6,690 nucleotides of DNA from Thermoleophilia bacterium (GCA_025964405.1 JAOPYW010000363.1:1-6690), one strand, 5' to 3'. Positions 1-6,146 are shown, counted from the stretch's first letter. A program made the numbers and translations. The notes: generated from the letters alone by a model not told the origin.

Positions 1-717
1 GACGCCGAGGCGGCGCTGACCCCGATCGCGACGCCGACGGCGCCGACGGCGGCCGGGGCGGCGCGGGCGGGCGCGCCCGTGTCGGTCGGGTGGAGCGCGA
101 ACCTGACGCAAGGGCAGCGGTTCCAGGTCGAGGCGTCGACGAACGCGACGGCGACCGTCGCCGTGGTCGAGGATTTCGAATCGGGCCGCGCGAGTCGCGC
201 GTTCACCACGTCGGGTGACCAGCCGTGGAAGATCGATGCGAGCGTCGGGCGCGACGGGGGCAAGTCGTTCAACCTGTCGGGGCTCACGAGCGAGCAGCAG
301 TCGCGCCTCGAGCTCACGGAGACGATCACCGAGCCGACCGAGGTCGCGTTCACCTACAACTCGGGCGCCTCCGACGAGCTGTCGTTCTTCATCAACCGCG
401 AGCTCCAGCAGGCGCCGTCGACGGGCACCGACTGGCGCGACTTCACCACCACGCTGCAGCCGGGCACCTACACCTTCACGTGGCTCGCCGCCGGCAAGTC
501 GCGGCAGAAGTCGCCGATCGCGATCGACAACTTCCGTATCGGCAGCGTGAGTGACGCGAAGTGGACGCCGGTCGCGACGACCGCGCCGGGCGCGACGCAG
601 GCCAGCTGGACACCGGGCGGTGCCACCGCCGACGCCGGCATCCGCGTGCGCGCCGACAACGGACGCTTCCAGGGTGACTGGGTGCAGGGCCCGAGCTTCG
701 CGGTAGCCGACGCCTGA
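1..717 (+). CDS. Modular secreted/surface protein, C-terminal part (Fn3-like strands plus jelly-roll domain)
   Basis: The reading frame is open from base 1 and has no start in the window, so this is the last 238 residues of a longer protein. Residues 5-26 are an Ala/Pro/Thr linker. Residues 27-47 (VSVGWSANLTQGQRFQVEAS) look like the first strands of a fibronectin-III domain. Residues 58-180, from DFESG to IAIDNFRIG, have the pattern of the MAM/carbohydrate-binding-like jelly-roll of bacterial surface proteins: a DFE opening, an SG turn, FTYNSGASDELSFFI, then a W...L.PGTYTFTW strand and an IDN ending. Residues 188-236 (WTPVATTAPGA onward, then GIRVRADNG) resume a fibronectin-III pattern. Such modules usually bind glycans or proteins outside the cell. 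There is no C-terminal sorting signal or membrane segment. The stop overlaps the next start, implying an operon. The missing N-terminus may hold an enzymatic domain, so the full function is unknown. Confidence 0.8.
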   Translation, partial: DAEAALTPIATPTAPTAAGAARAGAPVSVGWSANLTQGQRFQVEASTNATATVAVVEDFESGRASRAFTTSGDQPWKIDASVGRDGGKSFNLSGLTSEQQSRLELTETITEPTEVAFTYNSGASDELSFFINRELQQAPSTGTDWRDFTTTLQPGTYTFTWLAAGKSRQKSPIAIDNFRIGSVSDAKWTPVATTAPGATQASWTPGGATADAGIRVRADNGRFQGDWVQGPSFAVADA

Positions 718-1871
718 TGCGCGTCGCCGCGCCCACAGCTCCCCTCGGCCCGACGGCTCCCCAGTCACCGGCGGCGCTCGTCGGCGCGACCCTCGACCGC
801 GCGCGAGCACTGCCGTGGCTCATGCAGCTGCAGGTCGGTGGGGAGCCGGTCGCGGACATCATCGAGCGCACGCCGCGCTTCCGGTTCGACGGATCGGGCC
901 TGCTCAGCCGACGCACCATCGTGCCCGAGACGTTGGCGGCGCAGGATGCGCTGCGCGGCGCGAGCGGCGCTCAGGTCGAACGGCAGCTGCGCGGGTGGCT
1001 CGCAACCTACGACGCGCAGTCGGCGGTCGTGCAGCTCGAGGGCGTGGCGTTCGCCACGGATGGCCGCAGCGCCGCGGTCAACAACCTGCTCGGTGGATTC
1101 GCGATGCCGGAGGCGCACACGAACGCGGAGGTCGTGGAGCGCCCGACCGCGGCCCAGCGCGCGGCGGTGCAGGCCGAGCTCGATGCGCAGTCGGTCGAGT
1201 TCGACCCCGAGCGCCAGGCCGAGCCACGTCCGTGGGGCATCGCCTACCCGACGATCAGCCTGTCACCGGCGACGAGCGAGGCGTTCTTCGACCTGGCCAA
1301 GGGCCGCCCCGTGATGCCGAACGTGATCGACCGCGCGGCGCATGTCATGGTGCACGAGCTGGCGCACCGCATGACCCCGCCCGACATGTCGACGCTCGAC
1401 CCGCGGGGCGATCCCGAAGGGGCTTCGGCGCTCCAGCTCTTCAGCGAGGGAGCGGCTGACACGATCGCGAGCCTGCCCGGGTGGAAGCAGGACGCGGAGG
1501 TCCGCATGGGCTGGCCGACGGCCCCGGAGGCCGTGCTCTCCAAGTCATACTCGGGATTCGTGCGCACGATCGGCGCACTGCTCGCGCAGGCGGGCCTCGA
1601 CACGGCCGATGCAGCCGACCGCCAGCCGATCATCGACCTGCTCGAACGAGGCCCCGTCGCCGACGAGCCGACAGCGCTCGCCGCCGCGATCGCGACGCAC
1701 CGCGGCATCGCGGCGACGCACGTGCCTGAGCTCGCGAGCGCGATCGAGCACGTGGGTCGACACGGCATCTTCGACACCGACGTGAACAGTTACATGGCGC
1801 AGCAGATGGAGCTCACGGCGCGCACCAGGGCCGTCGTCGAGCTGACCGACCGCCTGGCTGCCGGCGACTGA
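717..1871 (+). CDS. Putative zinc metalloprotease (gluzincin-like, HELAH motif), 384 aa
   Basis: The protein carries HELAH at residues 213-217 within a helix-like context (AAHVMVHELAHRM). EGAAD at 244-248 lies 26 residues downstream. HExxH followed by ExxxD is the zinc site and third ligand of gluzincin peptidases, so H213, H217 and E244 are the predicted zinc ligands and E214 the catalytic base. The rest matches no family I recognise: an Ala/Pro-rich N-terminus of about 20 residues, a helical middle, and a helical C-terminus. No signal peptide or membrane segment is visible, which is odd beside a modular exported protein. The start is chosen because its ATG overlaps the upstream TGA (TGATG) and no Shine-Dalgarno sequence is present, so translation is probably coupled. 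A role in processing or releasing the upstream product is only an inference from this coupling. Confidence 0.75.
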   Translation: MRVAAPTAPLGPTAPQSPAALVGATLDRARALPWLMQLQVGGEPVADIIERTPRFRFDGSGLLSRRTIVPETLAAQDALRGASGAQVERQLRGWLATYDAQSAVVQLEGVAFATDGRSAAVNNLLGGFAMPEAHTNAEVVERPTAAQRAAVQAELDAQSVEFDPERQAEPRPWGIAYPTISLSPATSEAFFDLAKGRPVMPNVIDRAAHVMVHELAHRMTPPDMSTLDPRGDPEGASALQLFSEGAADTIASLPGWKQDAEVRMGWPTAPEAVLSKSYSGFVRTIGALLAQAGLDTADAADRQPIIDLLERGPVADEPTALAAAIATHRGIAATHVPELASAIEHVGRHGIFDTDVNSYMAQQMELTARTRAVVELTDRLAAGD

Positions 1872-1924
1872 CGGGCACGCACCGGTTCGTGATCGACCGA
1901 TGAGTTGGGCGGAGGGCGACCGTC

Positions 1925-1930
1925 TATCCT
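1925..1930 (+). promoter_or_regulatory. Candidate -10 box TATCCT for the RibD-C/DHFR-like gene
   Basis: TATCCT followed by TGC lies 27 bases upstream of the ATG at 1958, in the 86-base gap after the metalloprotease gene. The same TATCCTT string occurs before the MFS gene on the other strand. No convincing -35 hexamer is visible; TTGGGC at 1905-1910 is only 14 bases away. The gap shows no clear terminator for the upstream operon. Confidence 0.45.
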
Positions 1931-1942
1931 TGCGAACACACC

Positions 1943-1950
1943 GAGGAGGG
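1943..1950 (+). promoter_or_regulatory. Strong ribosome binding site GAGGAGGG
   Basis: GAGGAGGG ends 7 bases before the ATG at 1958. It is the strongest Shine-Dalgarno sequence in the window and fixes that start. Confidence 0.75.
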
Positions 1951-1957
1951 CCCCGAC

Positions 1958-2524
1958 ATGCGCCAACTGATCGTCACCGCATTCATCTCGCTCGACGGGG
2001 TCATGGAGGCCCCCGGCGGCGAGGAGGGCTACCGCAATGCCGGCTGGACGTTCCGGGGCGTCGAGTTCGACCCGGCCGCGTACGCCAACAAGGGGCGGGA
2101 GCAGGAGGAGGCCACCGCACTCCTGCTGGGTCGCCGCTCCTACGAGGCGTTCGCCCCGGTGTGGCCGACCATGACGGCGGAGTTCCCCGGCTACAACGCG
2201 ATGCCTCGCTACGTGGTCTCGACGTCGCTCGAGGAACCCGACGCGCGGTGGCCCGCCACGATCCTGCGCTCGGTCGACGAGGTCGCCGAGCTCCGGGCCG
2301 GTGAGGGTGGCCCCATCTCCGTGCACGGCAGCGCGACGCTCGGCAGGTCGCTCGCTGACGCCGGCCTCGTCGACCGGTACCACCTGCTCACCTTCCCGCT
2401 GCTGCTCGGTGCGGGTCGACGCCTGTTCAGCGACGCCGACAGGGACATGACCCGGCTCACGCTCGTCGAGCACGAGCGCTACTCCAACGGGGTGCAGTGG
2501 CAGGTCTTCGACGTCGAGCGCTGA
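1958..2524 (+). CDS. Dihydrofolate reductase family protein (RibD C-terminal-like), 188 aa
   Basis: This is a single-domain NADPH-dependent reductase-like protein of the RibD-C/YyaP type, full length at 188 residues. Typical landmarks are the N-terminal strand and turn MRQLIVTAFISLDGVMEAPGG (residues 1-21), LLLGRRSYEAFAPVWP (55-70), a strand with YVVSTSL (85-91), the nucleotide-binding-like GGPISVHGSATLGRSLADAGLVD (117-139), and FPLLLGAGRRLF (146-157). Family members are cytoplasmic. Most are orphan reductases outside the folate and riboflavin pathways, and no rib or folate genes are nearby, so the substrate cannot be assigned. The gene has its own promoter-like box and strong ribosome binding site. 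It converges on the minus-strand small gene with only 23 bases between the stops. Confidence 0.9.
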   Translation: MRQLIVTAFISLDGVMEAPGGEEGYRNAGWTFRGVEFDPAAYANKGREQEEATALLLGRRSYEAFAPVWPTMTAEFPGYNAMPRYVVSTSLEEPDARWPATILRSVDEVAELRAGEGGPISVHGSATLGRSLADAGLVDRYHLLTFPLLLGAGRRLFSDADRDMTRLTLVEHERYSNGVQWQVFDVER

Positions 2525-2547
2525 CAGCGCCTGACGTCGACGGGAGG

Positions 2548-2961
2548 TCAGACGTATTTCGGTGTCGGCTGCACGGCTGACGGCGTCGGGAACATGTGCC
2601 CGACGCCGTTGAGCGAACGACCGGAAGCGAGGGCCTCCTCCAACGTCATCGTCACCGCTGACGGCGCGTCGGCCGTGGGACCTGTCAGTACCGTTCCGAT
2701 GACGTGGGTGCCGTTGCCGTCGGTGTCGACCGGCGCACGTGAGCCGGAGACCGGGTCGTACCAGTTGTAGGCACCCGCTTCGGCCTCGCCGATGGCACCG
2801 CGGTACGAGCCGATGGATGTCGATCCCCACGAGGAGTTCACGATGTCGCCTGCGCCCGAGGTCGCAGCATCCTCCTGCACCACGGCGCGCGCGGGCCACA
2901 TGGGACCACCGGGCGGCACCATCCTCGGAGTGGGGACGGAGAACTGGACGGGAGCGGTCAC
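2548..2961 (-). CDS. Small subtilase-like protein lacking catalytic residues, 137 aa
   Basis: The GTG start at 2961 has a good ribosome binding site (GAAAGGAA) and gives 137 residues. Residues 64-94 (AYNWYDPVSG, then PVDTDGNGTHVIGTVLTG) closely resemble the stretch around the catalytic His of bacillopeptidase F-type S8 subtilases, where the family reads YNWYD...P.D..GHGTHV.GT. Here the catalytic His is Asn83. Residues 40-46 (IVNSSWG) align with the family's VANIDTG, putting Ser44 at the catalytic Asp. YRG at 53-55 also fits the family. The similarity stops after residue 94. The tail (95-137) is unrelated, ends PTPKYV, and contains neither the oxyanion Asn nor the catalytic Ser. No signal peptide is visible. 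It is either a decayed subtilase fragment or a non-catalytic protein built on this half-domain. Recognition is from memory of the family, not from a search. Confidence 0.6.
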   Translation of the reverse strand: MTAPVQFSVPTPRMVPPGGPMWPARAVVQEDAATSGAGDIVNSSWGSTSIGSYRGAIGEAEAGAYNWYDPVSGSRAPVDTDGNGTHVIGTVLTGPTADAPSAVTMTLEEALASGRSLNGVGHMFPTPSAVQPTPKYV

Positions 2962-2967
2962 GGGCGG

Positions 2968-2975
2968 TTCCTTTC
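2968..2975 (-). promoter_or_regulatory. Ribosome binding site deciding the GTG start of the subtilase-like gene
   Basis: On the minus strand GAAAGGAA lies upstream of the GTG at 2961, with about 7 bases between AGGA and the start codon. The same frame stays open far upstream, antisense in register to the MFS gene, so this site is the main evidence for where the protein begins. Confidence 0.6.
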
Positions 2976-3061
2976 GGGGACGGACTGCCTCGTCCTCGGC
3001 GCAGGCGCCCCTCAGGATCGTGGCGCACGCAGCAGGAGGCTCGGCGCGGCCGCGACGCTGG

Positions 3062-3079
3062 CCGCGCGTGACCGCGCGG
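3062..3079 (-). terminator. GC-only hairpin after the MFS gene, candidate terminator
   Basis: CCGCGCG and CGCGCGG form a perfect 7-bp stem with a 4-base loop, starting 10 bases after the MFS stop on the minus strand. There is no T-run, which is common in high-GC actinobacteria. If it terminates, the subtilase-like gene needs its own promoter in 2962-3061. I could not identify one there. Confidence 0.45.
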
Positions 3080-3089
3080 AGTGCCGGTA

Positions 3090-4397
3090 CTACGCTTCCG
3101 GCGCGTCGGGCGTCTCGCCGCGTCGCGGGTCGATCCAGTGCGTGAAGCTCGGCACCTTCTTCGCGAGCACGAAGATCCCCGCGAGGCAGGCGATGCCACC
3201 GCCGAGCGAACTCTGGCGCACGCCGATGAGCGAGCCCGCGCTGCCGGAGAGCATGTCGCCGACCGGTGGCCCCCCGGTCACGACCATGATGTGCACGGCG
3301 CTCATGCGGCCGCGCAGTTCGTCGGGCACGATCGTCAGCAGGATGGTCTGGCGGAAGACCGCACTGACCATGTCGGCGGCGCCCGCGATCGCGAGGAAGA
3401 GCAGCGCCATCCAGAACCAGGGAGAGATCGCGAAGATGGCGATGCACGCGCCCCACGCGGCGACCGCGAGGAGCACGGCGCGACCTTCCCGCTGCACGTT
3501 GCGGAACAGGCCGAGGAAGGCGATGCCGAGCAGCGCGCCGGCCGACGGCGCCGCGAACAGCAGCGAGTACGCGATCGGGTTGGCGTCGAAGATGCGGTCG
3601 GCGTACGCGGGGAAGAGCGCGCGCTGCTGGCCGAACACCATCGCGATGATGTCGGCGTAGAAGGAGGCGGCGAGCACGGGCCGTGACCCCACGAAGTGCA
3701 CGGCCTCGACGATCGACGAGAACTCGAACTTGCGGCGCGTCTCGGGCATGAGGGAGGGCAACCCGAGGAAGAGCACGAACGCCACCACGAAGCTCGCGAC
3801 GTCGACGAAGTAGGCCGGACCGAGACCGACGGTCGCGATGAGCACGCCGCCGATGACGGGGCCGAACGTGCGCCCTGACTGCGTGAGCACCTCGCGGAGC
3901 TGGATGGCGCTGCGCAGGTGGTCGGGTCCGACGAGCGCCGGGATCACTGCCGTGCGCGCGGGCCCGTCGATCGCCGCGAAGCACGACACGAGTGCGCCGA
4001 GCAGGTAGAGCGACCAGAGGGGCGGATGGCCGTGGAGCGCGAGCAGAGCCAGGGCCAGGCTGCAGCTCCCCATGAAGACCTGCACGACGACGAGGAGCTT
4101 GCGGCGATCCATCGCATCGGCGATCGCGCCGCCCGCGAGCGCGACGGTGAGCGTCGGCACGACCATGAACAGGCCGAGCAGGCCGGTCTCGAGCGTCGAC
4201 TTGTGGAGGTGGTACACCTGGTAGAACAGCGCCACCAGCGTGACCTGGCTGCCCACGCTCGAGAGCAGCTGCGCGAGGAACATGCGGCGGAACGGTGCCG
4301 ACGCCCGCAGGGCGCTGGTGTCGATCGTCGCCTTCTTGAGGATGTCGCGCAGCCGGCGTCGCGGCTGGATCGGGCTCGGTGTCTCGTCGGCGGTCAC
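3090..4397 (-). CDS. MFS transporter, EntS/MFS_3-like exporter, 435 aa
   Basis: This is a complete major facilitator protein of the EntS-like (MFS_3) group, whose members export siderophores or drugs with proton antiport across the cytoplasmic membrane. About twelve hydrophobic segments can be placed (roughly 45-62, 72-92, 100-120, 124-142, 172-195, 198-214, 236-258, 275-297, 305-323, 327-348, 366-388, 396-413). The motif-A loop reads GGAIADAMDRRK at 89-100. Another group landmark is VPDELRGRMSAVH at 357-369. The N-terminal 37 residues are charged and cytoplasmic. The GTG start at 4397 has no Shine-Dalgarno sequence, but a TATCCT box sits 7 bases upstream, consistent with a leaderless message. 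No siderophore or antibiotic genes lie nearby, so the substrate is unknown. It is divergent from the first PLGW gene across 124 bases. Confidence 0.9.
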   Translation of the reverse strand: MTADETPSPIQPRRRLRDILKKATIDTSALRASAPFRRMFLAQLLSSVGSQVTLVALFYQVYHLHKSTLETGLLGLFMVVPTLTVALAGGAIADAMDRRKLLVVVQVFMGSCSLALALLALHGHPPLWSLYLLGALVSCFAAIDGPARTAVIPALVGPDHLRSAIQLREVLTQSGRTFGPVIGGVLIATVGLGPAYFVDVASFVVAFVLFLGLPSLMPETRRKFEFSSIVEAVHFVGSRPVLAASFYADIIAMVFGQQRALFPAYADRIFDANPIAYSLLFAAPSAGALLGIAFLGLFRNVQREGRAVLLAVAAWGACIAIFAISPWFWMALLFLAIAGAADMVSAVFRQTILLTIVPDELRGRMSAVHIMVVTGGPPVGDMLSGSAGSLIGVRQSSLGGGIACLAGIFVLAKKVPSFTHWIDPRRGETPDAPEA

Positions 4398-4404
4398 CGG
4401 GTGA

Positions 4405-4410
4405 AGGATA
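4405..4410 (-). promoter_or_regulatory. Candidate -10 box TATCCT of the MFS gene, leaderless spacing
   Basis: On the minus strand TATCCT is followed by 7 bases and then the GTG at 4397, so transcription would start at or next to the start codon. The 8-base palindrome GATCGATC (4413-4420) lies just upstream and could be an operator half or chance. No clear -35 is visible. Confidence 0.45.
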
Positions 4411-4483
4411 CCGATCGATCAACACTCGGGAATGGGCCGTCATGGATCTGGCTCGTACGCTTCACGGAGGAGCGGGTTCGTGG

Positions 4484-4517
4484 CCTCACGTCAGCAAGGA
4501 TCGGTGCCGATATGGTC
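4484..4517 (+). promoter_or_regulatory. Upstream element shared by the two PLGW paralogues, copy 1
   Basis: CCTCACGTCA (4484-4493), ten unrelated bases, GTGCCGAT (4504-4511), two bases, GGTC (4514-4517), then 4 bases to the ATG at 4522. The same layout occurs before the second paralogue. TATGGT at 4511-4516 could serve as a -10 box, which would again give a nearly leaderless message. The element may be a promoter, an operator or simply duplicated DNA. Confidence 0.5.
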
Positions 4518-4521
4518 GGAA

Positions 4522-5268
4522 ATGACGACCACCCGTACCATCATCATCGGATCCGCAGTAGTCGTCGTGGCCCTAATGCTTGCGATTGCCGGGACCGGCT
4601 TCGCGAGCTATCGCTACATGTCTCAGGTGAATGTCATGCCGCTCGGTGGCACTGCGTCCCGATTGCCGGAGGACCCCTTGGGAAGGCAGCTTCGATCGAG
4701 CTCCGTTCCCGCGCTGCAACGTCTCGGTGCTGCGCACATATCCTTCCGGAACTCGCGACGGAACCGCCTGCAAGAGGTCGAGCGTCTGGAGCGCCTCCGT
4801 CCTCCGCTCGGATGGCGAGCGGTTCACGAAGCCATCATCGCCATCGAGAAGTCGCACGCCACCGCCCAGGAGGCAGACTTGGCCACCATGGAGTTCGCCG
4901 CGGCGGCGCTCGGGGCCGCGCCGACCCAGCGCCAACTCGACCAGGTCAGGGCCAGTGCCGGATACCTCGCCCGCGTCGCCGCAGCAGATCGAGCTTGGCG
5001 ATCGGCATATCAGTCGATGGTGGTCGCGTCAGCGACCCATCCACGTGTCCCGTTCTCGCACTACCTCTGGGGAGGCATCTCGCCGCAGCGCACCGACGCC
5101 TTCACGCTCCGGCCGTCGATCTCCGAGGGAGTGCCGAAGCCGGCGCCGATACCTACGGTCACCGAAGGAGACAACGCGACGCTGGCACTGTTGTCGGATT
5201 CGGCGCCCGACGGCAGCGACGGCGACAGCGACGTGGTCGCCCTGCCTGACAGCGTGTGCTGTCCATGA
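4522..5268 (+). CDS. Exported/membrane-anchored helical protein, PLGW paralogue 1, 248 aa
   Basis: I do not recognise this family. Residues 6-28 form one hydrophobic segment after MTTTR, so the protein is a signal-anchored or secreted protein with its bulk outside. Residues 50-168 are mostly helical, Ala- and charge-rich, with RPPLGW at 93-98, M123, LGAAP at 130-134 and VRASAGY at 142-148. These align without gaps to the next gene. A private tail follows: HYLWGG at 180-185, a Pro-rich stretch (205-212) and an acidic Ser/Asp/Gly run (226-237) ending in CCP. The ATG at 4522 is chosen because the hydrophobic segment begins right after it and a shared upstream element ends just before it; the in-frame ATG at 4432 would add 30 unlikely residues. 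Of the first 100 codons I count 29 ending in A or T, including ATA and CTA, against 7 of the first 50 in the metalloprotease gene. This suggests different ancestry. Confidence 0.75.
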   Translation: MTTTRTIIIGSAVVVVALMLAIAGTGFASYRYMSQVNVMPLGGTASRLPEDPLGRQLRSSSVPALQRLGAAHISFRNSRRNRLQEVERLERLRPPLGWRAVHEAIIAIEKSHATAQEADLATMEFAAAALGAAPTQRQLDQVRASAGYLARVAAADRAWRSAYQSMVVASATHPRVPFSHYLWGGISPQRTDAFTLRPSISEGVPKPAPIPTVTEGDNATLALLSDSAPDGSDGDSDVVALPDSVCCP

Positions 5269-5308
5269 CCCCAGCAACGCACTGGTCGTGGAGTCAGTCC
5301 AGATCGAC

Positions 5309-5323
5309 CCTTCGTGTCGAAGG
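5309..5323 (+). terminator. Small hairpin after PLGW paralogue 1, weak terminator candidate
   Basis: CCTTCG and CGAAGG form a 6-bp stem with a 3-base loop, about 40 bases after the stop of the first paralogue. There is no T-run. It may reduce read-through into the second paralogue or have no role. Confidence 0.3.
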
Positions 5324-5371
5324 CGCTGGCGCTCACCGGTGCAGCCTACCCGCGCCGCTCGAACGGCCGGT

Positions 5372-5405
5372 CCTCAGGTGACGGTACTGTCGTGCCGATG
5401 AGGTC
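5372..5405 (+). promoter_or_regulatory. Upstream element shared by the two PLGW paralogues, copy 2
   Basis: CCTCAGGTGA (5372-5381), ten unrelated bases, GTGCCGAT (5392-5399), two bases, GGTC (5402-5405), then 2 bases to the ATG at 5408. Compared with copy 1, the first block matches at 8 of 10 bases, and GTGCCGAT and GGTC are identical at identical spacing. GAGG at 5400-5403 could act as a weak ribosome binding site. Confidence 0.5.
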
Positions 5406-5407
5406 AC

Positions 5408-6019
5408 ATGGTTCGCTCTCGCGCCAGCATCCTCACCATCATCGCGTCGCTACTGCTGCTGGCACTCAGTGCCGTGGTGCTGCACGAACGTTCCGCGTGG
5501 CAGTACATCCAGCGCGAAGATTTCACGCTGGGGGAGCCCGTGAGCTCGTTCGACCCGATCGCCGATCGGCTGCAGGCATCGAGGTCACCGATCCTCAAGG
5601 AGATCGGGCGCGACCACCTGAGGGCGCATCGGTCGGAGTTGGCCTTCGCGGCTGAGATACGCGCCCGGCACGCATCGCGCGCGCCGCTCGGGTGGAAGGG
5701 CGTCGTGGCCGCCGACGATGCGTACGCGCGGGCCCAGATGGCCGCACGAAAGGTTGCGCAACGCCGCATGGTTGACGTCGCAGCGCAGCTCGGCGCGTCG
5801 CCTTCTGCGGCGACCGTCGCGGCCGTCCGCACGAGCGCGCGTTATCGCACCGGATTGGAGGAAGCCCGGGCTGCCGCTGCTGCTGTCAATCGCGCGGCTG
5901 CACGCGCGAATGATGTCACCGTGCCCGGCATCCTCGCCCGGTGGGAGCGAATTCCGCGCGATGCCAATCAGCCGTTCCAGCCCTGGGAGCCGACCGCGAC
6001 GCCCCGGCGGGCGCGCTGA
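5408..6019 (+). CDS. Exported/membrane-anchored helical protein, PLGW paralogue 2, 203 aa
   Basis: This is a diverged tandem copy of the preceding gene, family not recognised. MVRSR is followed by a hydrophobic segment (residues 7-25), giving an N-in anchor or a signal peptide with a possible cut after ALSA. Residues 49-166 align with residues 51-168 of paralogue 1 without a gap. Shared positions include DP (49-50), H70, APLGW (92-96), M121, LGASP (128-132) and VRTSARY (140-146). By eye about two dozen of 77 positions around PLGW are identical. The region is Ala-rich and probably a helical bundle or coiled coil outside the membrane. The C-terminal tail (168-203) is basic and Pro/Trp-containing, unlike the acidic tail of its neighbour. 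The start is fixed by an in-frame stop at 5399-5401. A hairpin follows the stop codon. Function unknown. Confidence 0.75.
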   Translation: MVRSRASILTIIASLLLLALSAVVLHERSAWQYIQREDFTLGEPVSSFDPIADRLQASRSPILKEIGRDHLRAHRSELAFAAEIRARHASRAPLGWKGVVAADDAYARAQMAARKVAQRRMVDVAAQLGASPSAATVAAVRTSARYRTGLEEARAAAAAVNRAAARANDVTVPGILARWERIPRDANQPFQPWEPTATPRRAR

Positions 6020-6029
6020 GGGGCTGTGG

Positions 6030-6061
6030 AGGGGAATCGAAGCGTTCGCGCTATCGCCCCT
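6030..6061 (+). terminator. Hairpin with TTCG loop after PLGW paralogue 2, candidate terminator
   Basis: AGGGG (6030-6034) pairs with CCCCT (6057-6061). Inside, AGCG and CGCT (6041-6052) close a TTCG tetraloop, with a small internal loop between the two stems. It begins 10 bases after the stop codon and is followed by GTTTCG, so there is only a short T-run. Confidence 0.45.
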
Positions 6062-6125
6062 GTTTCGACATCCCCAGTACCGCACTGGCGAGCTCCTGAT
6101 CGGATGGACGAGAACGTCAGGCATG

Positions 6126-6146
6126 GGAGTTCGCGTGCGAACCTCC
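6126..6146. repeat. Inverted repeat in the gap before the cupin gene
   Basis: GTTCGC (6129-6134), two bases, GCGAAC (6137-6142) is a perfect 6-bp dyad. It extends to GGA/TCC on the outside with one unpaired C at 6143. It could be an operator or a small RNA hairpin. It does not match the actinobacterial LexA box, which has GAAC before GTTC. The rest of 6062-6274 holds a weak CCAGT/ACTGG hairpin (6074-6088) and the palindrome listed next; I see no gene. Confidence 0.35.

Noticed and set aside
2531..2555. Possible terminator between the convergent DHFR-like and subtilase-like genes
   Set aside because: Only 5-bp stems with loops of 11-12 bases can be drawn (CTGAC/GTCAG or ACGTC/GACGT), which is close to chance.
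2548..2961. Active subtilisin-like protease
   Set aside because: The catalytic Asp and His positions are Ser and Asn, and the region that would hold the oxyanion Asn and the catalytic Ser is absent.
3081..3686. Plus-strand open frame opposite the MFS gene
   Set aside because: It encodes Arg/Glu/His-rich low-complexity sequence typical of antisense shadows in GC-rich DNA. The MFS protein on the other strand is unmistakable.
2548..4443. A single 631-codon open frame on the minus strand
   Set aside because: Most of it is an out-of-frame shadow over the MFS gene and has Arg/Ala/Pro-rich noise sequence. Only the last 137 codons, after a ribosome binding site and GTG, look real.
4432..4521. N-terminal extension of PLGW paralogue 1 to an upstream ATG
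   Set aside because: The added 30 residues precede the membrane segment without any conserved feature. They would overlie the promoter-like shared element.
5314..5655. Open frame overlapping the start of PLGW paralogue 2
   Set aside because: It overlaps the paralogue in another frame, has Arg/Gly/His-rich sequence, and shows no homology to paralogue 1.
6129..6142. LexA-type SOS box
   Set aside because: The half-sites are in the reverse order (GTTC before GAAC) compared with the actinobacterial consensus, and no DNA repair gene is adjacent.
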